Assembly: GCA_029204225.1 (NCBI GenBank)
Contig: CM055103.1
Span: forward strand, 57,788,529 to 57,852,528
Length of the DNA: 64,000 bases
Direction of reading: 5' to 3'
Source of the DNA: Diphasiastrum complanatum
Lineage: Eukaryota; Streptophyta; Lycopodiopsida; Lycopodiales; Lycopodiaceae
The notes under the pieces were generated by a model. That model did no database searches. It had not been told where the DNA came from and saw nothing but the letters and a program-made list of their open reading frames with translations. The first letter of the stretch is position 1, and each line of letters begins with the position of its first letter. Shown here in pieces: positions 1 to 10,515 of the stretch. The position numbers were made by a program, and so were the translations under genes.

Positions 1-117
1 GCTTCTTGGTATGTTGCTGGCTCTTCTATGAAGCTGCAGTACTCGAATTGTGTGTCCTCGCTCCATTGAAGATTGTCAGAGTAGCGGTCTGGAGGTCTGC
101 TTTTTCTTGTTGATCAT

Positions 118-1430
118 GTGTCACAAATCAAGGGAAAGGAGATTGCAACCCAACCCGACGATGAGCTGGCAGATGCTGCCTTATTTTACGTGGATACAGT
201 ACCAGAATGGGCTGCTGACATTGTTGAATATCTAATGCGGGGCCAACCAGAAAAATCACTACCAAAGGCGGAACAACGGAAATTGATCTTGAAAGCTAGA
301 TCTTATCAGCTGATTGCCAGCCAGTTGTACCAAAGAGGTCCAGACGGAATTCTTCGGCAGTATATTCTTCCTCATGAGACCACCCAGATCATTTTGCTTT
401 CGCATGAAGGCATGGGTGGAGGTCATTTTGTATTTGACATTACAGTTTGCAAGATCCTGCAATCAAGGTGTTGGTGGCCAACGATTCATAAAGACACGGA
501 GGAATACTTGAAAAAGTGCGATGTGTGCCAAAGGGCAAGGAGACTAACGAGATTGAACTATGATCTATTGCACCCAGTCTTAGCCCAAGCACCGTTCGAA
601 AAATGGGGACTGTATTATATTGGTCCAATTCACCCTGCAGCAAGGAGTTCCCAGGTTCGATACATAATTGTAGCCACAGACTACCTCACCAAATGGGTCG
701 AAGCCAAAGCAGTACGAGTAGCAGACGCTAGGACCACTGCCAAGTTCCTTTATGAAAATATCATTGTGCGCTTCGGGTGCCTGGTGGAACTAGTTAGTGA
801 TCGCGGATGCCATTTCATCAACGAGACCATCACGGTCTTGTTGGAGGAGTTCTTCGTGATCCACAGAACCAGTGGCCTTATTATCCTTGTGGTAATGGGC
901 AAGGAAAATCATCCAATAAGATCTTGTGTAGCATTCTCACGAAAACAGTTGAAGCTAGCAGATCAGATTGGGAACACAAGTTGCATGCTGCACTGTGGGC
1001 ATTCAGGACAACATATAAGGGGAGCACTCATCAAACACCCTTCCAATTGTATATGGTTAGGATGCAGTGATGCCAGTAGAGCTTTTAGTTTCTTCATTAA
1101 AAGTTGCCACCGCGCAACATCTTAATGAGTCCAAATCTCTACGGCTACGCCACGAAGCTCTGCTTAAACTTTGTGAAACACGCTTACTAACTGTGCATGC
1201 ACTGGCAGCTGAAAAGGAAAGACGCAAGGCTTGCCATGATCACAGATTACAAAAGAAGGATCTTCGTTCAGGAGATCTGGTCCTAATGTTTAAAACCAAG
1301 GCGATCTAGGGGAAGTTAAAATTCACGGGCGAAGGTCCTTATAGAATCAAGGAAATTCTTAATCATGGGGCCGTGAACTTAGGGACGCCCTTCGACACAC
1401 TCATCAATGGTAGTTGGTTGCACAAGTACT
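118..1430 (+). pseudogene. Ty3/gypsy integrase fragment, frameshifted
   Basis: This is the 3' part of a gypsy-type polyprotein. Seen: an H2C2 zinc-binding domain (HEGMGGGHF, then CWWP and CDVCQ at about 400-530), followed by the integrase core with its first Asp (VATDYLTKW, about 670) and second Asp (VSDRGCHF, about 800). Near 860 the reading frame shifts. The next core segment (NKILCSILTKTVEAS, WAFRTTYKG) is read in the frame of 807-1070, and the C-terminal region (LRSGDLVLMF) in the frame of 1067-1309. A stop at about 1307 is followed by recognisable tail sequence (GEGPYRIKEI). The catalytic Glu region is damaged. No RT or RNase H is present upstream, so the piece is truncated at the window edge or before it. 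A working integrase joins element cDNA to chromosomal DNA; this copy cannot. Confidence 0.85.
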
Positions 1431-1643
1431 AGCCACCACAATAAGACAGATCCAGATTGGGGGTGGCACGTTACAAAAAGCTTATATGCTCAGCCATTAT
1501 CACTAGATCTAAGGAGATCAAGCCAAATCAAGCTAGATCCATCAAGATTCAGCCAGATCTGGCAGGATCGGGAAAATCCATCAGAATCCAAGGAGGATCC
1601 AGATCCTGATAGGGTAAAAAAGAAAGCAGATTATCAAATTGAC
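1431..1643. other. Short-motif-rich spacer after gypsy integrase
   Basis: The sequence has irregular repeats of AGATC/AAGATC-type words (for example GATCCATCAAGATTCAGCC near 1540). It probably belongs to the gypsy element's 3' untranslated part. No gene seen. Confidence 0.3.
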
Positions 1644-1894
1644 TGAAAACTCAGTACAATCTCTTTGATCTCATTCTACTATACTCACAAAAAGGCATAC
1701 ATTAAGTGCCAGAGTATCTCATATTTATCTACTAGCTAACACATTGCTACTACTTATCACTCGCATCATTTTAGCCTAAACACAATCACATTATCTACCT
1801 AACTACCAACCGCTTGACATGCCAACTGACCCTGAAGCTACTTTTGCCTAACTGATCTAATAGAAAAACTGTTCATTGATCTATGGCCTTAACA
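1644..1894 (-). repeat. Probable 3' LTR of a minus-strand copia element
   Basis: Read on the minus strand, the segment starts TGTTAAGGCC directly after a purine-rich tract (plus-strand ATTCCCCCTCAAGGA, about 1897-1911, the expected polypurine tract) and could end at ...TTTTCA near 1644. It lies just downstream of the copia RNase H fragment. The far boundary was chosen only from the TG...CA rule, because no second LTR is present for comparison. Confidence 0.4.
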
Positions 1895-2900
1895 AATTCC
1901 CCCTCAAGGAGCATTTTTCAGCCCTCCTAACTCGGTAAGCTTCAGGTGTTGCTCGTTTGGAAGACCTTTGGTAAACATATCTGATATATAGACTTCGTTC
2001 CACAATACTCCACAGCAAGCCTGTTGTCATCCACCAGCTCCTTGACAAACCTGTATTGTAACTCAATATGCTTACTCTTCTTGTTCTCACCTCCATTTTT
2101 GCAAACGAAAATGCAACTTTGTTATAATTCTTTATGCCAGGAGATTTTGTATCCACAGCACTTCTCTGCTAGCATAACTCAGTGCCATATATTCTGTTTG
2201 CATTGTTGACAATGCCACACTCCTCTGTTTTGAACATCCCCAACTTATGGCAGCATTTGAACAAACAAAACCTGAAGTTGATCTCGTCGTGTCTCTGTCT
2301 CCCCCCCAATCTGCATCAACATAACTTGTTATTCTAACATCAAAATCAGATGAAAAAGTAAGACCACAATTTGTTGTGCCTTTGAGATACTTGAGAATTC
2401 TTTTAGCTGCTTTCCAGTGCGCCCTTTCTAGGTTGTTAGCAAACTGGCTCATTTTGTTCACACTGAAAGCTATGTCTGGCCTTGTGCATATGGCTGCATA
2501 CATCAACCTACTAGATTTTGAAATGGCTTATTCCTCATTTCTTCTATTTCTTCAAAGTCTTTAGGCGCCATATCAGAACTCAACTCGTGCCCTTTCTCTA
2601 TTGGAGTACTCATGACTTTTGACTCAGTCATTTGATAAAGAATGAGCATCTCGTGGATGTACCTAGACTGACTCATGATGGTAACATCTGCAGCAATATT
2701 TCTTTTTATCTCAATTCGCAAGCAATAAGCCAATTCTTTATTGACATATTCCCCTCCCTTATCTGTTCTTAGAGCCACAGGTGCTTGCCTCTTTTGTGAT
2801 TTACATGCAGTCACATATTCTTTAAAGACAGATAAAGCCTCTGACTTGAGTTTTAAAGACTTAACAACAGTATAACGAGAATAATCATCAGTAATCATTA
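1895..2900 (-). pseudogene. Ty1/copia pol relic with INT-to-RT internal deletion
   Basis: Read from high to low coordinates, the frame begins inside the integrase core (DDYSRYTVV, then ALRTDKGGEY, about 2890-2740). After about 2700 it continues directly as the 3' end of reverse transcriptase (SQSRYIHEMLILYQM, then STPIEKGHEL). RNase H follows in the frame of 2506-2132 (ICTRPDIAFSVNKMSQ, YVDADWGGD, STSGFV, ALSTMQTEYMAL). The last RNase H part (about 2130-1910) is frameshifted. The integrase C-terminus and most of RT are missing, so there is no YVDD catalytic motif. The fragment ends against a polypurine tract and LTR-like sequence. It is a dead, internally deleted copy. Confidence 0.8.
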
Positions 2901-2904
2901 TAAA

Positions 2905-4004
2905 GTATATTGCTGATTGCGTGCAATTTTAATGTGGACTATGCATGACTATCCAGTATTGGGCAATTGTTCAGGTGACTATAAAATGAAATCACTTGTA
3001 ATTTTCATATATTTGTTTTTCATGCATGCAATATTTATTATTTAGAAAAATCCATTTATAACACAATTTGGATTTGATTTTTTATTCACTATCATTCAAT
3101 TAACTATGTAGATCATCAAAACCACTCAAACATAGATGCTGCAATTGCAACTCAGTCTACAAAGCTATTTATGGATTGAAGCAAGCACCGCGGGCGTGGA
3201 CCACAGGCGTGGTACTCTTGCATTGATGAACACTTCAAGTGAAGGAGAATGGTAAAAAGTGATGCTGATCCTAATATTTACATTCTAAGGCAAGATTCAA
3301 ATATAGTGTTCATTGTGTTGTACATGGATTGTTTGATTATTACAGGAAGTAAAGAGAGCTTAATTGATGAAATCAAATCAGATCTTTCCAATGCTTTTGA
3401 CATGAGCGATCTAGGATTGATGCACTATTGTCTTGGCATTGAAGTATGGCAAAAGGAAGACGCGGTCTTTCTTACACAAAGCAAATATGCACGAGATTTG
3501 CTTTATAAGTTCAATATGCAGGATTGAAAGCCTTTGATTACACCTATGGATGTCAACATGAAGCTTACTGCATATGATGAATCTGAGAAAATGGATGCTT
3601 ATTAGTATAGACAACTGGTGGGTAGTTTGATTGATTTGACACACACAACCTGATATTTCTTATGATGTTGGTGTTGTTAGTCAATTTATGCAAGATCCAA
3701 GTCAAGCACACTGGAAGTCTGCTAAACGTATTCTCGGATACATTCGAGGGACATTGAATTTTTGTTTGAAGTATGATCAGCCTGAAGTGCCAATGTTGGT
3801 AGATTATACAGATGCCGAATGGGCAGGTAATATTGATGACCATTAGGGCCTTTTTTGAATTAAAAAAGGGCCTCTTCATATAATTAGTGCTAATGACGCC
3901 ATGTGTACCAATAAAAGTGTGACAAATGAAATGGGATGGTCCATATGACATGGTAAATTCAAATATTAGAGTGTGGACCCACATGATACACCTCTTAATG
4001 TTAA
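2905..4004 (+). repeat. 1.1-kb segment present again inverted at 26327-27432
   Basis: The block matches the reverse complement of 26327-27432 over its full length with scattered substitutions. Shared landmarks are GTATATTGCTGA at the start, the YMDC-type RT fragment in the middle, the AGGGCCTTTTTTGAA motif at about 3846, and CACCTCTTAATGTTAA at the end. Flanks diverge abruptly on both sides. The first 250 bp are AT-rich and non-coding. Confidence 0.85.
3155..3845 (+). pseudogene. Copia RT/RNase H fragment with YVDD changed to YMDC
   Basis: The RT motif YKAIYGLKQAPRAW (about 3160-3200) is followed by a 13-bp insertion that repeats GCGTGG and breaks the frame. The open stretch 3249-3527 contains FIVLYMDCLIITGS, where the catalytic YVDD has become YMDC, then LGIEVWQKED and YARDLLYKFNMQD. 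After a stop, degraded sequence runs through the RT tail into the start of RNase H (DAEWAGNIDDH) and ends at 3845, where an AGGGCC-starting sequence begins. The same lesions occur in the inverted copy at 26.8-27.2 kb, so the copy was already dead before it was duplicated. Confidence 0.8.
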
Positions 4005-4542
4005 CCCCACATTAACACTACAAAGAGCAATAACTAGCCTTTACAGCCCTAGAATATATAACATTAACTACACCCCTAGTACACCCATCACATAGACTTC
4101 ACCTAGGGGAGAACTTACCTACTTACCCAAACATACGTTTTGAACCTACTTTTCACTACAACTATTCCTTTCTACAGTCCAACTCTCAACGACATTTTCT
4201 TACAACCACACATGTGTGCACACCTTTGACTCTCTATCTCTCTAGTCTCTCTCTAGACGTTCTTTCACTCTTGCTCATTCTCTCTATCCCCCTTTGACTA
4301 TATTCGCTACGTAACAAATAGTATCTCTAATTCTATTATTACTCTCACTCTTTCTTGGTTAAATGTTTACTGTCATAATGTAATCATGTCTTTTGAACTT
4401 AAGTTCAATTAATACTATAAATGATTAGCATTGCAATCTAGATATAACATGTACATTTATTAATTTTGAATATATGTGAGATACTATGAAAACATTCTTT
4501 TTATAGATAGAAATGTAGTTTTAAACAAAAGTGTATTTTTCT
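4005..4542. other. AT-rich spacer, no gene seen
   Basis: It contains a CT-rich stretch (about 4225-4310, TCTCTATCTCTCTAG-like) and otherwise anonymous AT-rich sequence. No ORF, RNA gene or repeat boundary could be supported. Confidence 0.4.
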
Positions 4543-5345
4543 CACGGTAAGGCATAGATTTTAGGTCTTCTCAAAGATGAAAATCACGTCCAACAGAAAC
4601 AACCAAAACGTACCTAGGAGGCCAAATTTTTATTTTGTTCGGCCCAAAATCATGATTTCACTTCATCAGAAGGCTAACTAAGAGCGTTTGGGAGCAAAAA
4701 AAAAACACGCATCCCGGAGGCCAAATTTTCATTTTTTTTGGCCAAAATCGCGTTTTTTGGTCGTTTCGCTTCATCTGAAGGCCAAAAAAGACATTTTGGA
4801 GACCAGTTTTTTTTTTTAGGGTTCCATGCTACTTGACCAGGTCAAAGGGCCCAAAATCGTGCCACAACGTGGAACCCTAAAAAAAGAAAATTTTGAAACG
4901 TCTTTTTTGGCCTTCAGATGAAGCAAAACTGCCAAAAATTGCGATTTTGGACACAAAAAATCAAAATTTAGCCTTCGGGATGCATGTTTTTTTGGGCTCC
5001 CAAAGGCTCTCAGTTGGCCATATGTAGAAGTGAAACGGCTAAAAATCACGATTTTGGACAAAAAAAAATGAAAATTTTGGCCTCCAAGATACATTTTTTT
5101 TTCTCTGAAATCACGGTAAGGCATAGAAATTAAGTCTTCTCAAAGAGGAAATTCATGCCCAAAAAAAACAACCAAAACTATTCAGAAGGCCAAATTTTTA
5201 TTTTGTTCGGCCCGAAATCGTGATTTTTAGCCGTTTCACTCATCAGAAGGCCAACTGAGAGCGATTGGGAGCCAAAAAAAACGCATTCCGGAGGCTAAAT
5301 TTTCATTCTTTTTGTTTTCAAAGGGCCTAAAACCGCATGGAACCT

Positions 5346-5398
<53 letters not shown>

Positions 5399-5600
5399 TC
5401 CGAAACACCTTTTTGGGCCTTTAGATGAAGCGAAACAGCCAAAAATCACGATTTTGGACGAAAAAAATGAAAATTTAGGCTCCGGGATGCGTTTTTTTTG
5501 CTCCCAAATGCTCTCAATTGGCCTTCTGATGAAGTGAAATGAAGCGGCTAAAAATCACGATTTCGGGTGAAAACAGTCTTCTCCATCTTTGTTCTTTCTT
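4543..5600. repeat. Foldback block: tandem and inverted units of ~100 bp
   Basis: A unit with GGGAGCAAAAA, then GGAGGCCAAATTTTCATTTT, then TTCATCTGAAGGCC (about 4689-4793) recurs inverted at about 4891-5003, and again in pieces at 5040-5105 and 5400-5575. Superimposed on this is a direct repeat: CACGGTAAGGCATAGA...TTCTCAAAGA starts at 4543 and again at 5111 (period about 570 bp). A single diverged copy of the same header occurs at about 10303. Both strands carry open frames only because the repeat lacks stops. This looks like a non-autonomous foldback element; no transposase is present. Confidence 0.7.
5349..5396. repeat. (TA)n microsatellite
   Basis: About 24 uninterrupted AT dinucleotides lie inside the foldback block. 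Confidence 0.95.
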
Positions 5601-5660
5601 GCCATGTATCCACCATGAAACTCCATGGAGGATCCTCCATCTCCATCCATCATCACTTGA
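5586..5660. repeat. Direct repeat partner of 8568-8625
   Basis: CTCCATCTTTGTTCTTTCTT...ATGTATCC...AAACTCCAT...CCTCCATCTCCATC matches 8568-8625 with few differences. The two copies flank the copia relic in the same orientation, about 3 kb apart. They may be terminal or leader remnants of that element, but are too short to call LTRs. Confidence 0.45.
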
Positions 5661-5733
5661 TGACTTGATCATGATTGAGTAATATAATGAACCTCCAATA
5701 CATTCTTTCTATCAGCAAAACCAGCCAAGAATG

Positions 5734-8110
5734 CTAGTACACTCCAACATCAAAATGATGCTCACCAATGTAGCTAGTTTTACCACACATCCACATGAAC
5801 TTGCTCAAACATGAGATACAACAAGTAAAATAAACTTGAACAACACTTCCTTGCTGATCCTTTGACCTTACTTGAGTTTTCAATAACTTGCAAAAATAGA
5901 TCCAAAACATCTTTGCCAATTGACTCTCCTTTGATGCTCTTGACTAGCTCCAAATTTCCACCTTTCCCTTTGTGTTGTTGAAGCCCTTTGAGATCAACCT
6001 CTTCATCTTCCACTTGACCATCAAATCTGTTGACTAATATATCTTTTTCAGATTCATTAGTTTTTATAAAATCATGAAAGCATCCATCTACTTGCATAGA
6101 ATCATCTACACAAAAAGATCCACCAAAAGATGTGAGAAAAGCAAAATGAGTCACTTCCACTTGCTTACCTTTCTCATCGTATGTGAGCCTTGAAGGCATT
6201 TGTCCTTCCCTTGATGTTCTCCCTGGCTTTTGACTTGATGAAGGTCCGTCATCATCACCATCTAGAATAAGATCCATCACATCAACATCAAGAATGTTAG
6301 ATCCATCCATAGCATCATCACTTGAAGACACCTTTGGAATATTCCCCTCATCAAAAATGACATCTCTACCAATAATCACCTTATTAGTAGAAGAAATGTA
6401 AATCTTGTAGGCTTTACTCACCTCACTATATCCAACAAATATACCTTTCCTTGAAGATGAATCTTCCTTTGTCCTATCATCAAGAGTTATATTGACATAG
6501 CAAGTACATCCAAAAGTTTTAAGAAAGTTGACACTTGGCGTCCTCCTGAATAGCATCTCAAAAGGTGTTCTTCCATCCAACATAGCACTCGGCCACCTAT
6601 TGCATAAAAAGTTAGCACACAACAAAGCTTGATTCCAAAATGGTTTAGGAAGATTAGCACATAACCTCATAGCTTTGGCACTCTCACATAAAGTTATATT
6701 CTTCCTCTCGACCAATCCATTTTGCTGTGGGGTCCTGGGTGTTGTATACTCCTTCTTGATCCCATGCTCATCATAAAAGGCCTTGAACTTGGTATATGTG
6801 TACTGTCCACCATTTTCATTCCTCAAGCACTTGATCTTCAATGAAAGTTAGATACATCTTAGCTCCACTATTGCTAATTGTAGTAATTCCATGAATATCG
6901 GAATTTACCATTTGAAAAGGCTTTGTAGATCTAGATGTAGATCTAGTATAAGATAGTATATGTGACTTTGATTAAGCACAAGACTCACAAACATGATTGA
7001 TGCTAGTTAAGGATCTTGGAAGACCAATCAAAACTTGATTCTTAGTGTGCCATTATCTCCAATGACTTGAAGTTGAGGTGCCCCATCCTTTTATTACAAA
7101 CCTCGTGAATAGGTATTATTTGACTTGCCACATCAATAACACAGACATCTAGTTTGAATAACTTCCCTTGTCTTTTACCTTTTGCAATCAAGATATGCTT
7201 CCTTTTGATCATGCAAGCACCTCCATCAAACTCAACTTTGAAACCCCTACTTAGCAATTGACTCACACTCAGTAGATTCTTGGTAGTGGAAGGTATGAAC
7301 AAAACATCCTTGAAATGAAGATTCCTATTTGCAGAGAGAGAAATAGGAACTGCGCCAATCCCTTTGATTGCACACTCACCAGCATTGGCCGTGTAGATCA
7401 TGTTCTTGTCATCTCCACATGCCAACAAAGAAGTGAAGTGCTCTTTGTGAAAAGTCATGTGTGAGCTTGCACCACTATCAATCCACCATGGATCTAGATC
7501 TCCATCATTAGCAAACATATAGGAAGACATCACAAAAGCATCATCATTTGAGTTTTGAACATCCAAGCCATCTTCATCACGAGTAATATTACCTTGCTTG
7601 TCTCCTTGATCTCTTTTTTTCTTGTAACACTCAATTGCAAAGTGTTCTTTGATGCCACAATAGAAGCGCTTTAGCTTTGACCTATCTTTCTTTTTGCCAT
7701 TTGAAGAAGCCTCCCCTTGATCTTTCCCTTTAGAATACTTACTTTCGTTTTTGCCCTTGATGACCATAGTGTCCTCTCCAACTTGAGATGTTGATGAAGA
7801 TCCACCTCTTTCTTGAAGCCTATATTCTTCATTGATCAAGATCAACCAAACTTGGCAAAGTTCTTTGAATGGCAAGACCTTGTGAAGTACTCTTACCAAC
7901 TTCCTTGAGAAGTTCATTGGTAACATTAATCTTTATCATGTCTAGAGCTCTTTTAGCTCTCTTGTCATACCTCAATTGTTCTTGTTATGTTGTTGGCCTC
8001 TCCTCCAAACCTACAACAATATCCAAAAGATCATTCATCTCAAAAAGTGATTTCATCCTCACTTTTCACAATGAATAGTTGCTTGAGGTAAGCCTATCAT
8101 TGTCTTCCAA
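5734..8110 (-). pseudogene. Ty1/copia gag-PR-INT relic lacking RT/RNase H
   Basis: The order on the minus strand is as follows. Gag begins near 8110 (GYMLEDNDRLTSSNYS) with a stop and an internal deletion. The frame 7926-7042 then carries a zinc knuckle that has lost its first Cys (RFYCGIKEHFAIEC, about 7680-7630), the protease motif WWIDSGASSHMT (about 7490), VLFIPSTTKNLLSVSQLL, and the pre-integrase box RMGHLNFKSL (about 7080). 7040-6845 is a stop-filled remnant of the integrase start. The frame 6841-5780 carries the second half of integrase (NGGQYTYTKF, PQQNGLVERKN with catalytic Glu, GTCYV-like and RKGIFVGYSEVSKAYKIY), then an unusual acidic tail of about 150 residues instead of RT. No RT, RNase H or matching LTRs were found. 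Confidence 0.8.
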
Positions 8111-8872
8111 CATGTATCCACTTGGCACTTTTTTGAAATACAAAAGATGTTTTCAAAAGAAAAATCACAAATATATGGAACCTCTCAATTATCTTCTAGC
8201 ACATATATATAGCAAATCAACACATAGAATGTAGAAATCTTGATCAACCTATGATCTATCCTCAATCTAATGACTCTAGACACACTCTAATGAAGTTCAA
8301 TAACCTCACGAAATATAGATCCAGTCAAAATTAGGGTTTTGACAAAATCACAAAAAATTGAATATTTCAAATTCTATATGCTACTGTCTAAAACTTGATA
8401 TAGAATCTTGTAGTCTCAAGTGAGACCTTCCTAATGCATCCAAAATAGGCTATTTCCAGCAAGTATAGTGTGAAATTGGAATTCATCAAGTTCAATAACC
8501 TAAATTGAGTTTTGATCTACAAAAGATCCAATAGCAAAACTAGTTGAAATTTCTCACATCCTCCATCTTTGTCCTTTCTTGAGATGTATCCCTCATAAAA
8601 CTCCATGAATGAGCCTCCATTTCCATCTTGCCACAAGAAACCATAAACCATAAGTAAAAGAGTACAATAATGATGCTAATCGAGCTTCACATGACTCCAT
8701 ATAACTAGTAGGTACCACTAGTCCATCTTCAAGATCTACTTGACACAAAAAAATGACCATAGATTCACCAAAAATTCTCCAAGCATTGACACCACATAGC
8801 TCTGTCAATAATCAGATATGCAACATCAAGCATTCACTGAAAGCAATCACCAAAGAAGACGGACGAAGAACA
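8111..8872. other. AT-rich leader-like sequence, no gene
   Basis: It probably holds the 5' leader of the copia relic at lower coordinates, with the 55-60 bp repeat at 8568-8625 noted above. No convincing ORF, PBS or LTR was found. Confidence 0.3.
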
Positions 8873-8873
8873 T

Positions 8874-9077
8874 GCACTATCACTCTATCACATTGTCTCA
8901 TATTGAATGTAAAATGTACAAATAAACCCTGAACCCTAATAGAGAGAGAAAATCTAGAAGTAGACTACTAGACTATCCTACGGCTAGTTACAGCTGGTAA
9001 TAGCTATTAATAATAAAGTACATCATGAATGGTAACTAAGAAGTTTAACAATGAAGTTTATCATTGATTTCTAACAC
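8874..9077 (-). repeat. Short 3' LTR of a copia element
   Basis: On the minus strand a purine-rich tract (GAGGGAGAG, plus-strand CTCTCCCTC at about 9079-9087) is followed by TGTTAGAAATCAATG, a typical PPT/LTR join. The far end is placed at a TGCACTATC motif near 8873, by the TG...CA rule only. Confidence 0.45.
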
Positions 9078-9087
9078 TCTCCCTCAA

Positions 9088-9516
9088 TGATAAAATTACA
9101 TTCCTCTATTCCTAGTAGAGTACAAAAGCTTTTCAAATTTACATCTACCTAATGACTTACTAAAAATATCTGCCACTTGAACTTTAGATTTATAGAAAAC
9201 AATGGCTCCATCGAGGATTTTCTCTCGAACAAAATGATAATGTATTTCGATGTGCTTGGTTCGAGCATGTAAAAGTAGACTTTTGGCAAGGTGACTGCAG
9301 CTTTGATTATCGCAAGATATAGTAGTCGTATCCACCTATGGTTGACCTTAATCCACAAGCCATCTTCATAACCATACTACTTCTTGTGTAGCATTGTTGA
9401 GTGCTCAATATTCAGCTTTCATCGAGGATAAGACTACTGTAGGTTGTTTTTTGCTGCTCCATGAAATTGTAGTAGTACCATAACTAAATGTATGACCACT
9501 GGTAGATCTTCTCATT
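9088..9516 (-). pseudogene. Copia RNase H C-terminal half, interrupted by a MITE
   Basis: Minus-strand reading starts at RRSTSGHTFSYG (about 9515), runs through WSSKKQPTVVLSSMKAEY and NATQEVVW with two or three stops, and continues in the frame 9335-9096 (DTTTISCDNQS, HARTKHIEIHYHFVREK, QVADIFSKSLGR, KFEKL). The N-terminal half of RNase H is missing: the frame begins exactly at the AGGGCC-ended insertion. The gene end, purine tract and LTR-like sequence follow in the expected order. Confidence 0.8.
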
Positions 9517-9981
9517 AGGGCCACTTTTGGACTCAAAAAGGGCTTCGTCTTTGCCTAAACAGGTTTTTTAATTGTGATTAGTTTAGTGCTAATCAATCCT
9601 ATGTTGCACCTTTACCTTGGGGTAAACTTTAGTAGGTAAGTTACAAGGTACAACTAGGATAGGTTACAATAGGACAAGGCCTTTTATTGTCTTGATTACA
9701 ATACGACAACACATGGGCCCTTGGTATGACACAATACTATAGACCTCATTAAAGTCCCATATGCATTTTGAATTCGAAAATTTGTCTAATAACCTTGCAC
9801 TATGTTCATTTCACATGGAAATCTAAACTCATCATTATGCAAATTCATTTATTAAGCTCATTTGTTTAGAGGACTAGTCGAAATGCACTAGTCGAAGAAG
9901 TAACATGTCTTAAAAAAACATTGAAGAATTGAAATATTCAAATAGTTCTCTTCAAAGGCCAATATATCAAAAAGGGCCCCT
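9517..9981. mobile_element. MITE-like element with GGGCC...CAAAAAGGGC termini
   Basis: The left end AGGGCCACTTTTGGA and right end ATCAAAAAGGGCCCCT are imperfect inverted repeats, about 465 bp apart, with TA (possibly TTA) on both flanks. It interrupts a copia RNase H gene. There is no coding capacity. The left end resembles the sequence starting at 3846 (AGGGCCTTTTTTGAA, then AGTGCTAAT), so a small family is present. The superfamily (Tc1/mariner or PIF/Harbinger by TSD) is inference. Confidence 0.55.
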
Positions 9982-10302
9982 ATCAAATGTAAAGGTCAAT
10001 ATAAAATTAAGTGACTAAATGAAATATGTCAAGTATTCCCAAAACTCTCCTCCTACTTTTGTTTCAAGGAGGCAAGTTTCTTACTCATATTTTTAGCTGG
10101 TTTTTCGACTTTTTGCTTCATGCTTGTTTCAAACTCAATCGGCAAATTTTAAAACCAGCTGGTTGGTTGTAGGATTTTGTCAGTTCTCTCTGAGCACTGG
10201 TCCAAGGAAAATAAAATTTCATTCTTTACATGAAATCGCTAATTTACGGCCATTTAACCTCCTTCAAAGGTCATTTGAAAGTGATTCTTTTTTTTTTTTT
10301 GA
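9982..10302. other. Anonymous spacer
   Basis: No gene seen. A T/A run (10287-10300) precedes the foldback-type header repeat. Confidence 0.3.
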
Positions 10303-10350
10303 AATCATGGTAATGCATAGAAATTAGGCCTTCTCAAATATGAAAATTAC
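10303..10350. repeat. Third copy of the GGTAAGGCATAGA header
   Basis: TCATGGTAATGCATAGAAAT...TTCTCAAA matches the direct-repeat header seen at 4543 and 5111. It stops where copia RNase H sequence begins. Confidence 0.6.
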
Positions 10351-10352
10351 AC

Positions 10353-10515
10353 CTAAGAGGTGGAGCTTCAACATGTGTCCTCAAGGGAATGTGTAGCTGA
10401 TATCTTCACCAAAGCATTGGGAAATGACTTGTTCATGAAGCATAGGACTTCACTTGCAGTGTTCTCAAAGTCTATGCTAAAACTAGTTGAAGAGAGTGTG
10501 AAAAATTTCATCTAG
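10353..10515 (+). pseudogene. Copia RNase H C-terminal tail
   Basis: This short plus-strand piece reads VELQHVSSRECVADIFTKAL, then FMKHRTSLAVFSKSML, and ends in a stop at about 10515. It matches the last part of copia RNase H, including the ADxFTKxL signature. A weak purine tract (AAAGGAGG, about 10550) follows. It starts without upstream RNase H, at the repeat header above, so it is a 5'-truncated fragment. Confidence 0.7.

Noticed and set aside
4816-5124. Open frame of 102 codons on the minus strand
   Set aside because: It lies entirely in the foldback repeat block and repeats itself in inverted form.
5586-8625. LTR pair flanking the copia relic
   Set aside because: Only about 60 bp are shared, with no TG...CA ends, PBS or PPT at the right places.
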